Position numbers and translations under genes: made by a program. A stretch of DNA of 64,000 nt from Sanderia malayensis (taxonomy: Eukaryota > Cnidaria > Scyphozoa > Semaeostomeae > Pelagiidae), in contig RQOL01000932.1 in assembly GCA_013076295.1 (NCBI GenBank), forward strand, positions 50,933 to 114,932, written 5' to 3'. Positions 12,751 to 23,721 of the stretch are shown one piece after another. Position 1 is the first letter of the stretch; every line of letters begins with the position of its first letter. The notes beneath the pieces are model-generated. The model was given only the letters and a program-made list of their open reading frames with translations, was not told where the DNA came from and made no database searches.

Positions 12751-13153
12751 TGTAATTAAAAGCATACCAAGAAAAACAATAATTTTTGTCTCATGAGGCG
12801 AAGTAGTGATAAATAATCTGGCTAGTTTGTAGTTATTAAAACACGTTGAAAGTAAGTACTTACTCAGCGATAAATATAATAAGATTAACTAAAATTAAAG
12901 CCTTTGGAAATTTTGGCCGGCTAAAAATAGACAAAATCTAATTGTAGAGGCGGGATTCTATTGTACTACATGGCCTCCGTGATTGGTTTATACGCGTCAT
13001 GTGATAAAAAAGGAGGGAAAAATTCTCGGGTGAAGGGATTTCCCCTTCGTCCTTCATACTTTTAAAGGTGGGAAGGAGAACATTAGCACGTGACAAACTT
13101 GCTGGCTGAAAGAGATAGGATATAAGATAAGAAACATTACAATCTTTCAAATA

Positions 13154-13178
13154 CAGTAAACACCCGCGTATAAGAACC
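13154..13178 (+). repeat. Left terminal inverted repeat of the pogo-like element
   Basis: 25 bp, exact reverse complement of 16039-16063; preceded by the TA target duplication at 13152-13153. Confidence 0.95.
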
Positions 13179-13481
13179 CACCATTTTGAGAGTCAGCCTG
13201 AATAGGTTCTTAAAAATTTGGGTGTTTAGTGGAAAATGAGGTTGTTTAGGTTCATAAATTGGTTCTTATTTTATTCAGGGCTTTCGCCAATTTCATCACC
13301 CCAATCCAACCTAAAAACCTATTATTTAATGTCTGCTAACCAGTTGAGAAAGTCTTGTGCATAACAAAGAATCTCTTGTGTCAACAGAACTTTTTAATAT
13401 TTCAAAAGGGAATCCTTTACTTACCTTTTAAAGTAACAATACTAAAAACATGTATAAAAATGTCGTTGTATAGTCATGCGC

Positions 13482-15203
13482 TTAAAATTCATATTCCTCC
13501 AGGCCTTGTGGTCTTATATTTTCATCCTCAGAACTATCTGCTGTCATCAAGCAGCCTGTTTTTTGGAAAAGTTTTTTGAAAAATTCTTCATTAGCTGAAA
13601 TTTCCCTCCATGCTTCGCCAGTCCACCTGGTCATAAGTACTCGTCTTTCCTTTGCAGAAATATGATCATGCCATTTTGTGAGATTATCATCGTTTTCAAG
13701 CCATCGTTCCATGGATTCTCCAATCTTCTTTTTTTTCATTTTTCCGTAGCCAGCATCAATTGGCTGGACTTTATCCGTATGGTTTTCTGGTAAAAGATAT
13801 ACCAGTGCATTTACTTCCTTCCTGCAAACTTCATGAAAGTCCTTTGCCTGCTGAAATCCTACATTATCTGCAAAGATAACTTTCTCACATGTCTTGTTCT
13901 CCATTCCGGGAATCAAAGTTCTGTGAAGCCATTGCATATTCAATTCTGTATCCATCCAAGCACAATTCTGGAAATAAACATGTGCGTCACTATCATACTG
14001 TCCCTTCTCCTCATTTGTCACATTGCCTTTGCCTCTAAAAACTATACCAGGCTTTATGTTTTGCTCTCCTGAAGCATGTATACAGAGCTGTAAGGTTGCC
14101 TGCCTCTTGTCAAGGCCAGAAGAAGGTTGGGAAACCCATATCTGCTTTGTGCCCAATGCATCATGCGTTTTTTCCTGTTCCACAACAAATGGGAGAGGCA
14201 CCTGGTCGATATTATACCTGTTTTCTGGCAGCCATCGTCCATACTTGGGGTTCAAGGTAGAGTTGTTTCTTCTTCTGGTAGTTTGCAATGACTTTCGGAG
14301 ATTCCTGTGAAATTCTTGAATTGTCTTCCTTCCATCATTTGCAGAATCTTTCTTTTTATTGGTTCTATGTCTCAAAACAATTTTGTGTGTACGCTTGAAC
14401 CGCTGAAACCAGTTGTTGCTGGCTTTAAATTTATCTGCTTCTTTTTTTCCATAACATTGTTCAATTTTTGATTTCATTTTTTTCCTGAACCAAATCTTTG
14501 AGATTTTGCTTCCTTTTGCCCTTCGCAATTTGAATTCGGAAACAAGGAGGTTCGCAGCTAAAGGATATCTTTCACTGTGGTTTGCTTTTACTCCAGTCAT
14601 TTTCCTTCGTTGTCTTGCAGCCCTTATACCACCTGCAATTTTGTTCTGCTTGTTGAGGGCTATTTCTTGTAAAATGGTCTGCCTGTTTTTGTTCCATTTT
14701 ATTACTAATGACTTGTTAATGCCTCTAGCCTCTGCAACTTTGTTCCATTTCTTTTTGGTGGCAGTAAGCTGTTCCAATAGGTCAAGGGTTTGCTTCTTAA
14801 ATTCTACTGTATAAGACCTTCGCTGTTTTCTACCCCTTCTTTTTTCAGCATGATGTTGATGCAATAGGGGATACTCGACTTTGTCCTCAGCAGCATGATA
14901 GGATTCCTTAGTTGAACTTTTAAAGGTATCATCATCTCTCCCCTCTTGGTCTTGGCAGGGAGTAGCTTTGCTACTTGAATGAGTGGAAGGCTCTGGAAGA
15001 TTTCCTTCAGTAGCATGTTTGAAGCGAACATGGGTTTCAAGATATTGTTTTCCAGAGAATACTTCTTGGCAAAAATCACACTTAACAGACTTCTTCGTGA
15101 CAAGATTCACTGCATTTGACAATGTAGCAGTAATATCATAGAGCTGTCCATCTTTCAGTTCAACTTTCTTCTTGAAACCACAGGCAAACAAAGTACGATT
15201 CAT
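13482..15203 (-). CDS. pogo/Tigger-like transposase with N-terminal zinc finger
   Basis: 573 codons, intact ATG to stop. Catalyses cut-and-paste transposition at TA. Residues 42-63 form a C2H2 finger (CDFC, then H58 and H63), unusual at the N terminus of this family. A basic stretch at 121-130 precedes a psq-type helix-turn-helix (about 130-175), followed by a CENP-B/Tc5-type second DNA-binding domain (about 210-290, ASNNWFQRFKRTH). The DDE_1 core has D333 (NIDQVPLPF), D446 (IFADNVGF) and D483 (KVQPIDAGYGK), so the three acidic residues are present, with a third D as usual for pogo. The acidic tail (about 556-571) is typical of Tigger relatives. It is transcribed away from the HIRAN gene across a 253-bp gap. 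Confidence 0.93.
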   Translation of the reverse strand: MNRTLFACGFKKKVELKDGQLYDITATLSNAVNLVTKKSVKCDFCQEVFSGKQYLETHVRFKHATEGNLPEPSTHSSSKATPCQDQEGRDDDTFKSSTKESYHAAEDKVEYPLLHQHHAEKRRGRKQRRSYTVEFKKQTLDLLEQLTATKKKWNKVAEARGINKSLVIKWNKNRQTILQEIALNKQNKIAGGIRAARQRRKMTGVKANHSERYPLAANLLVSEFKLRRAKGSKISKIWFRKKMKSKIEQCYGKKEADKFKASNNWFQRFKRTHKIVLRHRTNKKKDSANDGRKTIQEFHRNLRKSLQTTRRRNNSTLNPKYGRWLPENRYNIDQVPLPFVVEQEKTHDALGTKQIWVSQPSSGLDKRQATLQLCIHASGEQNIKPGIVFRGKGNVTNEEKGQYDSDAHVYFQNCAWMDTELNMQWLHRTLIPGMENKTCEKVIFADNVGFQQAKDFHEVCRKEVNALVYLLPENHTDKVQPIDAGYGKMKKKKIGESMERWLENDDNLTKWHDHISAKERRVLMTRWTGEAWREISANEEFFKKLFQKTGCLMTADSSEDENIRPQGLEEYEF

Positions 15204-15456
15204 TACGGTATCTCTCTTTTACTTTACATCTATACACAAGCACAACCTTCTTCATCTAATAAAACCGCCATTTTGAAAATTACCCAGAGATCTGTTCTGT
15301 CTACTAATCACCTTTTCTTGTTGTTGCTGCTGTACTGCTGTACGGAACGGCGGGAAGGCCTACACTACACCTACAGTATTTTCTGAACTCTGTCTGTGTT
15401 GTGTCTGTGGTGTCGAAGTTAGAGGGAAAGTGCAGTTAGCAAGAAATAAAGTATTC
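15204..15456. promoter_or_regulatory. Divergent intergenic region of the pogo-like element
   Basis: 253 bp between the transposase ATG (15203, minus) and the HIRAN ATG (15457, plus). No other start-side space exists for either gene, so both promoters probably lie here. No clear TATA box was identified. Confidence 0.45.
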
Positions 15457-15873
15457 ATGACACAGGAATTTAATTTATTTATCGAATCCAGTGTCCGAGG
15501 ATATCATGCATACTACAAGGATGTAGTTGTTCATATTGGAGAGGTATTATATTGTGAAACAGAAAATGATAATGAATATGATCAACATGCTGTGGTTGTG
15601 ACAACTGAAGATGGGAAAACTGTGCGACATGTACCTATCGAGCTCTCTGAAATATTCAATACTTTCCTTGCTGACTATGGCACCATTGAAGCTGAATGCA
15701 TTGGCAGCAGATTTAACAGAGGAGGTGGTAAAGGTCTTGAAATTCCCGTGGACTACAAACTCATTAGTGGGAACCCCTGCTACCTAAAAAAGGTATTGAG
15801 AAAGCTGAGCAAAAAGGAGTCTACAAAAGACTTAAATTTAAGTGGAATAATGAACAGTAAGTCAGTCAGTTAG
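15457..15873 (+). CDS. HIRAN-domain accessory protein of the pogo-like element
   Basis: 138 codons from ATG at 15457; the frame is open upstream to 15430 without another ATG. The HIRAN domain covers about residues 8-103: SVRGYHAYYKD, then GEVLYCETENDNEYDQHAVVV, RHVPIELS and GLEIPVDY follow the family order. HIRAN domains in HLTF- and Rad5-type proteins bind free 3' DNA ends; that this protein does so is inference. The C-terminal tail (about 110-125) is Lys-rich. The gene is inside the inverted repeats and open, so it looks maintained with the element rather than captured and decaying. It could help end recognition or repair after excision. Confidence 0.85.
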   Translation: MTQEFNLFIESSVRGYHAYYKDVVVHIGEVLYCETENDNEYDQHAVVVTTEDGKTVRHVPIELSEIFNTFLADYGTIEAECIGSRFNRGGGKGLEIPVDYKLISGNPCYLKKVLRKLSKKESTKDLNLSGIMNSKSVS

Positions 15874-16038
15874 TGGTTGTTTTAGAATATAATAAAAGCT
15901 TGAATGTTCCATGTCAAAGACTAATCTAATTTGGCTATTCTCTACAAATAAGAACCTATTTTACATTTCAGGCTGGATAGGTTCTTATAAAATGGGTGTT
16001 TAATTTCGTAATTTCAGCCTGTAGGTTCTTAATTCTCA

Positions 16039-16063
16039 GGTTCTTATACGCGGGTGTTTACTG
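16039..16063 (-). repeat. Right terminal inverted repeat of the pogo-like element
   Basis: 25 bp, exact reverse complement of 13154-13178; followed by TA at 16064-16065. Confidence 0.95.
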
Positions 16064-17143
16064 TATTATTTATGTTCATGTTACTGAATGTTTCCGGTTG
16101 GTTAAACAATATTGATACTTTTTCAACAATACATTATCGTTCAATTGGGCAAGTTGATAGACTTTGTATATTATATACCCTTTATTACCGAGTGTAGCCA
16201 CGTTAGCATGCAGAGGAAAGAACAAAGACAAATGAAACAAAGGAATCGTTGTAACAATCTCTCACGTGCCAGACAGAATTTTATTTGCTAAGTTATTATT
16301 TTTATTATATTGTAAAGGAAAGAAGCCTCAGCCTCGGTAGATAGCGTTGACAATGAAGAAATACGATCAAATCGAAGGAATAAGATAAATGGTAATAATA
16401 TAATTTGATCTTTGTCAATTCTTCCAATCAAACGCTATTAAGCAAACTGTAATGAGTTATGGTGTGCTTAACTTTCATTGTTATCTATGAATTATAGAAT
16501 TTCTACATATTGGAAGAGAATATGCATCCTTTCATTCCAAATAGTCAAAAGGCATGGCAGGCCTGGGTACGTTTGTTACTCTACTTGTTGTATGAAATCA
16601 GAAAAAGGCAAATTCACAGCAGTTGCATAGGAATATTGGAAATCTGCTCTGCTTCTTTGTTTTGGTGGGCTAGCTGATCCTGATATAAGCAATGATTTGG
16701 CATTGCTGTAACCTGGAAAGTATGTAATTATTGAAACTGTGTGTTTGGTTAATGGTTTCACATAATGTTATTGTTCCAGGTGTTGATTGCTGAACAGAAA
16801 AAGGAATGGATGTCCCTACTTGGTTTTTTGTGTGGTAAGTGTCCAATTAATATGTGGGTTTTAAAATTAGAACAATAATATATCAATGGAACTGAATATT
16901 ACGATGAACTGAATTAACAACTATTTAAACAGGAAAAAGCATTGACCATGCATAAATATGGAGCATTTGTGAGATTGATTGCTAGGCCGAAAAAAGGTAA
17001 ATTTTTCTGGGTATGAATAATTCATGCATGATCAAGGCCACTAAGCTACATGACAACAGAACTACAAATTATAAAACTACATAACTACAAACTATCGAAG
17101 AACATAACTACAAACTAAAAACTATTTACAAACTATCTACAAA

Positions 17144-17289
17144 CAGTAAAAACCTGCATATATCATCCTCCATCTTATTTTGTAGGCTATTTTGGTTGTG
17201 AAGAAACAAAAAGAATGGGTAATTGAAAAATGGAATATAGGGTGGTAGGTTCTTAAAAATAGGAGGTTCTTATATGCAGGTTTTTACTG
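17144..17289. repeat. MITE with pogo/Tigger-like ends, leader copy B
   Basis: Shorter version of the element at 7061-7250: same CAGTAAAAACCTGCATATA left end and matching right end, with about 45 bp less interior. TA follows the right end. Confidence 0.55.
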
Positions 17290-17324
17290 TATCTACGCTA
17301 TTTTCATATTGAAGTACGAAATTT

Positions 17325-18088
17325 TTACAATTTTGGCACAGCGTGCCAATTCGGCATGCTCATTGGGGATTTTGTGGGAAGGATTTTGGTTGACTTTCCC
17401 ACCCTTTTTTTTGGGGGCCTTTCTTTTTCGTTGCCCTTTGTTTCTGTTCTGTAAATTACCACACATAATATTGATATGTTAAAGGTTGTTAACATTTCGT
17501 AAAAAGATGCAATGCCATTGGTAAAGTGTGTATGATAAACAGGTGAAATACAATGTAAAAAGGTGTACATACACAATTTCCTTTGTTGGGATTCTTCTCC
17601 CAGTGGCAAACACTAAATTAAAACGTTTGCCGGCAAATTCCAGAAATTGGTCGGCACATTTCTTCTTCAATGCAGGTATACTGCTATATGTTATTTCCTA
17701 GGAGAAAAAGAGGATGCAAAGAATCATGGTTGATAGCAGATATGGAGATGGGAAATTTACTAATAAATATATTAGTGTATTTAATATAATTACTTTGGTA
17801 TCATTGCCAAGGATTATGGCAATGTTATTTTCCTCTGCCTTGGCATTTGCCATGTTGAAATGTTCTTAAAATGAAATGTTGAAATGCATGTAAAATTAGT
17901 ATAAGGATAATGGGAAATGCTGGGAAAGTCATGAAAGTTTAGAAAATGTTGTAGTTCTCAATTAGCAATATTGTGACAATATGGAATTTGTGCGAATTAA
18001 TATATGAAGAGCAAAGATTGAAAATGTTAATAATAGGAAAGATACTTACAAACCTGTAATTGGGGGCGTAAGCTGCGAGTAACGAATG
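17325..18088 (-). pseudogene. Unknown spliced reading frame in the Helitron leader, copy B
   Basis: Counterpart of 7269-8085. Candidate exons 18088-18050 (39 nt), 17697-17573 (125 nt) and a last exon from about 17450. The middle exon contains FAGKRFNLVFATGRRIPT. The last exon is shifted in frame relative to copy C by a small deletion, so it ends in a different sequence (NWHAVPKL). No start codon was found. Confidence 0.3.
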
Positions 18089-19655
18089 CTTAAGTAAACA
18101 AAGGTAAGTAGTGTTAAAAATTGGTACACAGTGAGTGTAAACTTTTTGTTAATAACTATGGATTCATTTTAACGCTCTTTTACTTAATCTGCCTTTGTTT
18201 TCCTAAATGTTTAAACTTTCAAAAATAATGTAGAAAAATTTTTCACTAACTTGAAATTGGTGCGATCGAAATCTGCAAAGATTTTTCGCGCGCTCAAGCC
18301 AAAGCTGTTGTCTTCTGAAACTATAGCAACAATATCAAGATGGCTCCACGAAAAAGCACGTTGGGAAGGAGAAGATTAGCACGTGAGAAACTGGTTGGGG
18401 GCTGAAAGAGATAGGATATAAGATAAGAAACATTACAATCCTTGAAATATTATTTATGTTCATGTTACTGAATATTTACAGTTGGTTAAACAATATTGAT
18501 ACTTTTTCAACAATATATTATCGTTCCATTGGGCAAGATGATAGACTTTGAGGGTGGAAATCACAGGGTTTTGATGCACCATGTTGATTAAAAGGGGCCG
18601 CCATTGGAGGGTGATATGGCGCCTGGAGTTTAAGCCTTGTTAGCACTGCAGATTATCTAAAACTTCTCTGTGGTTGCGTCATGGGGCAGGCACGTGTGCA
18701 CGTTTCGTCTGTCCCTGCAAGAAGAAGGCAAAGGAAAAGAACAAAGACAAAGGAATCGTTGTAACAATCTCTCACGTGCCAGACAGAATTTTATTTGCGA
18801 AATTATTATTATTATTATATTGTTAAGGAAAGAAGCCTCGGCCTCAGTAGATAGCGTTGACAACGAAGAAATACAATCAAATCGGAGGAATAGGATAAAT
18901 GGTAATAATATAATTTGATCTTCGTCAATCTTTCCAATCAAACACTATTAAGCAAACTATAATGAGTTATGGTGTGTTTAACTTTAATTGTTATCTATCA
19001 GTTATAGAATTTCTACATATTGGAAGAGATTATGCAACCTTTCATAAAAAATAGTCAACATGCATGGCAGGCCTGGGTAAGTTTGTTACTCTGGTTGTTG
19101 TATGAAATAACAAAAAATGGCAAATTCAGAGCAGTTGCATAGGAATAATGGAAATCTGCTCTGCTTCTTTGTTTTGGTGGGCTAGCTGATCCTGATATAA
19201 GCAATGAATTGGCATTGCTGTAACCTGGAAAGTATTGTAAATTATTGAAACTGTGTTTGGTTAATGGTTTCACATAGTGTTATTGTTGCAGGTGTTGATT
19301 GCTGAACAGAAAAAGGAAAGGATGTCCCTACTTGGTTTTTTGTGTGGTAAGTGTCCAATTAATATGTGGGTTTTAGAATTAGAACAATAATATATCAATG
19401 GAACTGAATATTACGATGAACTGAATTAACAACTATTTAAACAGGAAAAAGCATTGACCATGCATAAATATGGAGCATTTGTGAGATTGATTGCTAGGCC
19501 GAAAAAAGGTAAATTATTCTGGGTATGAATAATTCATGCATGATCAAGGCCACTGAGCTACATGACAACAGAACTACAAATTTTAAAACTACATAACTAC
19601 AAACTATCGAACAACTTAACTACAAACTAAAAACTATTTACAAACTATCTACAAA

Positions 19656-19844
19656 CAGTAAAAACCCACATATAAGATCCTCCATCTTATTTTTTAGGCT
19701 ATTTTGGTTGTGAAGAATGAAAAACAATCGGTAAACTATAAGACAATATCATGTAAACAAGACTATGGAAAAATACACAGAAAAAAGGAATATTGGATGG
19801 TAGGTTGTTAAAAATAGGAGGTTCTTATATGCAGGTTTTTGCTG
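19656..19844. repeat. MITE with pogo/Tigger-like ends, leader copy C
   Basis: Third copy of the 7061-7250 element, same ends with scattered substitutions (right end reads GCTG instead of ACTG). Confidence 0.55.
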
Positions 19845-19862
19845 TAAAACTATGTACAGTAT

Positions 19863-20400
19863 CTACATATTGAAATAAGAAATCTTCACAATTTTGGCAC
19901 CACGTGCCAAATGGGCCTGCTCAGCCATGAGTTTGTGGGAAGGGTTTTGGGTGACCACCTTCCCACCCTCTTTTTTGGGGGCCTTTCTTTTTCTTTGGCC
20001 TTCGCCAATTTTAATAAATGCCTCTGTTTGTGTTCTGTAAATTAACACATATAAGATTTTGATATTAAAGGTTGTTAAAAATTCTGTAAAAAGATGCAAT
20101 GCCATTGTTAAAGTTAGTATGTTAGACATGTGAAATACAATGTAAAAGGGTGTACATACACAATTTCGTTTGTTGGGATTCTTCTCCCAGTCGCAAAGAC
20201 GAAGTTCAATCGTTTGGCGGTCAATTCCGGGAATTGGTCGGCACATTGCTTTCTTAGCGCAGAAATACTGCTATATGGTATATATGCTTCGCTCTTCATA
20301 TATTATATATAATATATGAAGAGCGAAGATTGAAAATCGTAGTCATTGGAGAAGATACTTACAAATCTGTGATTGAGCGCGTAAGGTTGGAAGTAAGGAG
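19863..20400 (-). pseudogene. Unknown spliced reading frame in the Helitron leader, copy C
   Basis: Counterpart of 7269-8085. The last exon (20034-19863) is fully open here and basic, with GQRKRKAPKKEGGK and MAEQAHLARGAK, ending KISYFNM then stop as in copy A. The middle exon ends at 20160 and contains ADQFPELTAKR and FATGRRIPTN, but its acceptor has been lost to a rearrangement that made a palindrome at 20287-20328, and the 39-nt exon has one extra base. So no single copy is intact, while each exon is open in at least one copy. Confidence 0.33.
20287..20328. repeat. Perfect 42-bp palindrome
   Basis: CTTCGCTCTTCATATATTAT... is followed by its exact reverse complement with no spacer. Copies A and B have only one arm (near 7996-8018 and 18000-18016), and the sequence between the middle exon and this arm, about 300 bp in copy A, is missing here. 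The palindrome therefore marks a deletion with local inversion. Confidence 0.9.
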
Positions 20401-21097
20401 TGCTGAAGTAAGCAAAGGTAAGTAGTGTTAAAAATTGGTACACAATAGCTGTAAACTTTTTGTTAATAACTATGGATACATTTAAGGTTGTGTTAGTTAA
20501 TCTGGCTTTGTTTTCTTTAATGTTAAAACTTTCAAAAGTTATTTAGAAAAATTTTCCACTTACTTCAAATTGGTGCGATTGAAATCTGAAAGGTTTTTCG
20601 CACGCTGAAGTCAAAGCTATTGTCTTTCAAAACTATAGCAACCATATCAAGATGGCCCCACGGAAAAGAATGAAATTGAGGTCTCCCAGACGTATGGAAT
20701 CAATGTGGTGTTGTTGGGTCAATTCTGCTGTTGCAATAATTTTGCATAGCCAAAGTAAGAATGGCAAGGACTATAGAATAGAGTGAACTACGAATTGGTG
20801 TAAAAATAGAGAGGGTATGTTAAGTTGAATAATAATCAGGTGAGGCACAAGTAGATATTAATGGACATTAATTAAAGGTTTGGCTCCCACGCTAAATAAT
20901 GCTGTGATTATTCAGTAAACTTCTTTCATTTCCCTATAAATCACAATGAAATGAGAACACTATTCAGTATGAAAATTTACATGCTACAAGTTATAATATA
21001 TTTATGACTTTATTATATATTATTTATTCTTTGATGGATTGTTATTTGACTGTCTTTCTGTATTATGTAAACAAAGATATATACAATATTATGAATA

Positions 21098-22297
21098 CTA
21101 GCTGGGGGCGCTCACGTTCGCTCGCTTCCCGGAGGGGGGGCAAGTGAAAAAAGCTTACTGTGGTTGGCGCACTTTGTGTGCTGCATTCGCTTCCGCTCAT
21201 GCCTCTTTCGACCCCACGTACAATGGGTTAGCTCGCTGCGCTTGCCTGTGGTTGGCGCACTCTGTGCGCTGCATTCGCCTACGCTCATGCCCCTTTCAAC
21301 CCCACAGACCATGGGCTAGCTCGCTACGCTCGCCTGTGGTTGGCGCACATCAAGCGCTGCATTCGCTTACGCTCATGCCCCTGTCAACCTCACGTACAAT
21401 GGGTTAGGTCGCTGCGCTCGCCTGTCTATCCATTATCAAAAAACATTGACTGATAGGGCGCACTTTGTGCGCTGCATTCGCTTACGCTCATGCCTCTGCC
21501 TACTCCTCTTGCAACAGTTTGGCTCGTTTCGCTCGCCTGATAATCCCTTATCATAATTTGTTTGTTAAAACTTTGGGCTTGTTTACATTAGGCCTAAGCG
21601 TCGCAAGCATGCCGAAGCAACAATGGCGGTCGTACAAAAACTAAAACTATCTCGCTCAAAAAACAAAACAAAGCTATCACCTGTGTTCTCAATTGTCTCC
21701 TGTAATTTTCCAGAGGTCTCTCAAACAATTAGCAAGGCTTTACAAAGATAATTCAGGTCGTAAAACATTTTGAAAGGCGCCCAGTTATCCTTTGTGTTGA
21801 AAACAAAAACACGCGTCTTCTCCTAAAGTACCTGCTGTTCAACCCGAGGGCTAATTTGCATGATAACGAAAAACGCGTGACTTTTCACGTGAAGTCACGA
21901 AAGAGCCAATCAAATTACAGCAAAAGGCGAAACGCGTCACGTGAAGAGCGAACACTCTGTTCGAAAATGGAGTTCGCGACGCAAATTTGGAAGTCTCGCC
22001 AGCGTAAACCGCCGTTTTTTCGTGATAGCACAATTAGTAGAATAATTAATGGAATAACTCAAAAATTCTTTTAAAATAGGCTTCCAAAAATAGATAACTT
22101 TTGCCTACTCCAAAAACGGAGCCTTTCCATGCAAGTCTCAACCTTTTGCAACCCCATTGAAAAAAGCCTTATTGATCACCGATTCGCCGTTTCGGCCCAT
22201 TGTTTTGAGGCGTTTGACCTATTGTTTCGGGTCGAATCTATTGTTTTTGGCAAGAAAATGCCTCATCACGTGACCTCCGCAGAATATATATATTAGA
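21098..22297 (-). mobile_element. Non-autonomous Helitron nested in HB
   Basis: 1200 bp. Minus strand: A then TCTAATATATATATTCTGCG at the 5' end (22297); the 3' end is a GC-rich stretch (GAAGCGAGCGAACGTGAGCG) then CTAG at 21101-21098, followed by T. No target duplication, as expected for A/T insertion. H1 has no insertion at the matching place (about 8745). Near the 3' end it has three to four roughly 100-bp tandem blocks containing GCATGAGCG, GCAGCGCAC and GGCGAGCG. No coding capacity is apparent. Confidence 0.75.
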
Positions 22298-22384
22298 TAT
22301 TAGAATTAATATTGAGAATATGATGTATACAATATTTTCTTAATCACTGTTTTGAATGTGGCAGTTTTTCTGCAAGGTACATAA

Positions 22385-22890
22385 CTACTGTACCATACTA
22401 TATATTTCATTTTGTTATACATTACCATACACTACTATACATTACTATACATTAATACACATACCATACTATACCATACATTACTATACACACTGTAGAT
22501 TACTATACCTACATACAATCATTCTATACCTACTAAAAAAACATACTTTAACTACTATACCTACTATAAAAGCATACTATAACTACTTTACCTACTATAA
22601 AAACATACTATACCTACTATAAAGACATACTATACCTACTGTAAAAACATACTATACCTACTATGCCTACTATAAAATCATACTATACCTACATACTATA
22701 CCAACATACTATACCAACATACTATACCTACCATACAATCATACTATACCTACATACCATAACTACATACTATGCCAACATACTATACCTACCATACAAA
22801 CATACTATACCTACTATACCTACTATAAAATCATACTATCCCTACATACTATACCAACATACTATACCTACTATACATAACTACTATGAA
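22385..22890. repeat. Minisatellite of TACTATACCTAC-type units in HB
   Basis: Shorter relative of the array at 8825-9690, at the same place in the Helitron leader. Confidence 0.75.
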
Positions 22891-23716
22891 AACATACAAA
22901 CACTTGTCGAAAGCTTAAATGAGGAAAATCGTGCAAATAGAGCCTGAAAAATTCATAACTTTTACTTTGTTTTTATTGGGCCCAAGCGTTGCAAGCATGC
23001 CGAAGCAAGCCCTACTACGAAAACTATAACAATTTCAACAACTCAAAATACAAAACAAAGCTATTACCTGTGTTTTCTATTGTTTCCTGCAACTCTCCAG
23101 GGTCTTCGAAACAAATAGCAGCTTTTTGCAGAGATAATTCATGTGGTAAAACACTTTGAAAGGCCCCTTTTTGTGTGCAAAACAAATCACGCGTCTTCTC
23201 CAAAAGTACCTGCTGCAACCGAGGGCAAATAACGAAAAACGGCCGAAAATTCGCATGGGTCACCTGCAAGCCGAGGACGAAAAACGAAATTTGTTCGACA
23301 ACCACGTGGGTCGCGCGAGATAAGCCAATCAAATTGCAGGAATAGGCGAAACGGGTCACGTGAAGAGCGAACACTCTGTTCGAAAATGGAGTTTGGGACG
23401 CGAATTTGGAAGTTTCGCCAGCGTAAGCCGCAGTTTTTTTGTGATAGCACAATTAGTGGAATAATTAATGGAATAACTCAACAAATCGTTTAAAATAGGC
23501 TTTCAAAAGTAGATAACTTTTGCCTACTCCAGAAACGGAGACTTTCCATGCAAGTGCCAACCTTGTGCGCCCCCATTCAAAAAAGCCTTATTGATCACCG
23601 ATTCGCTGTTTCGGCCCGTTGTTTTGGGACATTCGACCTTTTGTTTCGGGTTGAATCTATTGTTTTAGGCAGAGTTTCGCCACCGTCACGTGACATCATA
23701 GAATATATATATTAGA
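22891..23716 (-). promoter_or_regulatory. Helitron 5' terminal module (HB)
   Basis: Same module as 9691-10427, with the 5' TC at 23716, CACGTG at about 23690 and the three AACAAT-type repeats. A minus-strand open frame of 142 codons (23452-23024) shadows this conserved DNA and is not called as a gene. Confidence 0.5.
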
Positions 23717-23721
23717 TTGTA

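Larger units (their letters stand above)
13154..16063. mobile_element. Intact pogo/Tigger-like DNA transposon with two genes
   Basis: 2910 bp flanked by TA target duplications (13152-13153 and 16064-16065) with perfect 25-bp inverted repeats starting CAGTAAACACCCGCGTATAA. The unoccupied site is present in the two other leader copies (AAATATTAT near 5915 and 18445), proving insertion after leader duplication. Subterminal copies of AGAACC and AAACACCC motifs lie inside both ends and may be transposase sites. It carries a transposase on the minus strand and a HIRAN-domain protein on the plus strand, both open from ATG to stop. Confidence 0.95.
18361..20960 (-). repeat. Second tandem copy of the Helitron leader within HB
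   Basis: At 18360 sequence equivalent to H1 position about 8347 joins sequence equivalent to H1 position about 5843, so a 2.5-kb block has been duplicated head to tail. The first HB copy runs 12755-18360 (interrupted by the pogo-like element), the second from 18361 onward. The copies differ at many positions by eye, so the duplication is not recent. Confidence 0.7.
10875..23716 (-). mobile_element. Helitron HB, deleted, duplicated and invaded
   Basis: 5' end at 23716 (minus strand A then TCTAATATAT). Matches to the 3' non-coding part of H2 stop near 10875. Relative to H1 it has: an internal deletion joining the leader (12755) to mid-helicase (12750), with short TTGTAATT-like homology at the joint; a tandem duplication of about 2.5 kb of leader (second copy from 18361); a pogo-like insertion at 13154-16063; and a short Helitron at 21098-22297. 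It encodes no Rep domain, so it could move only with help from another copy. Confidence 0.6.
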
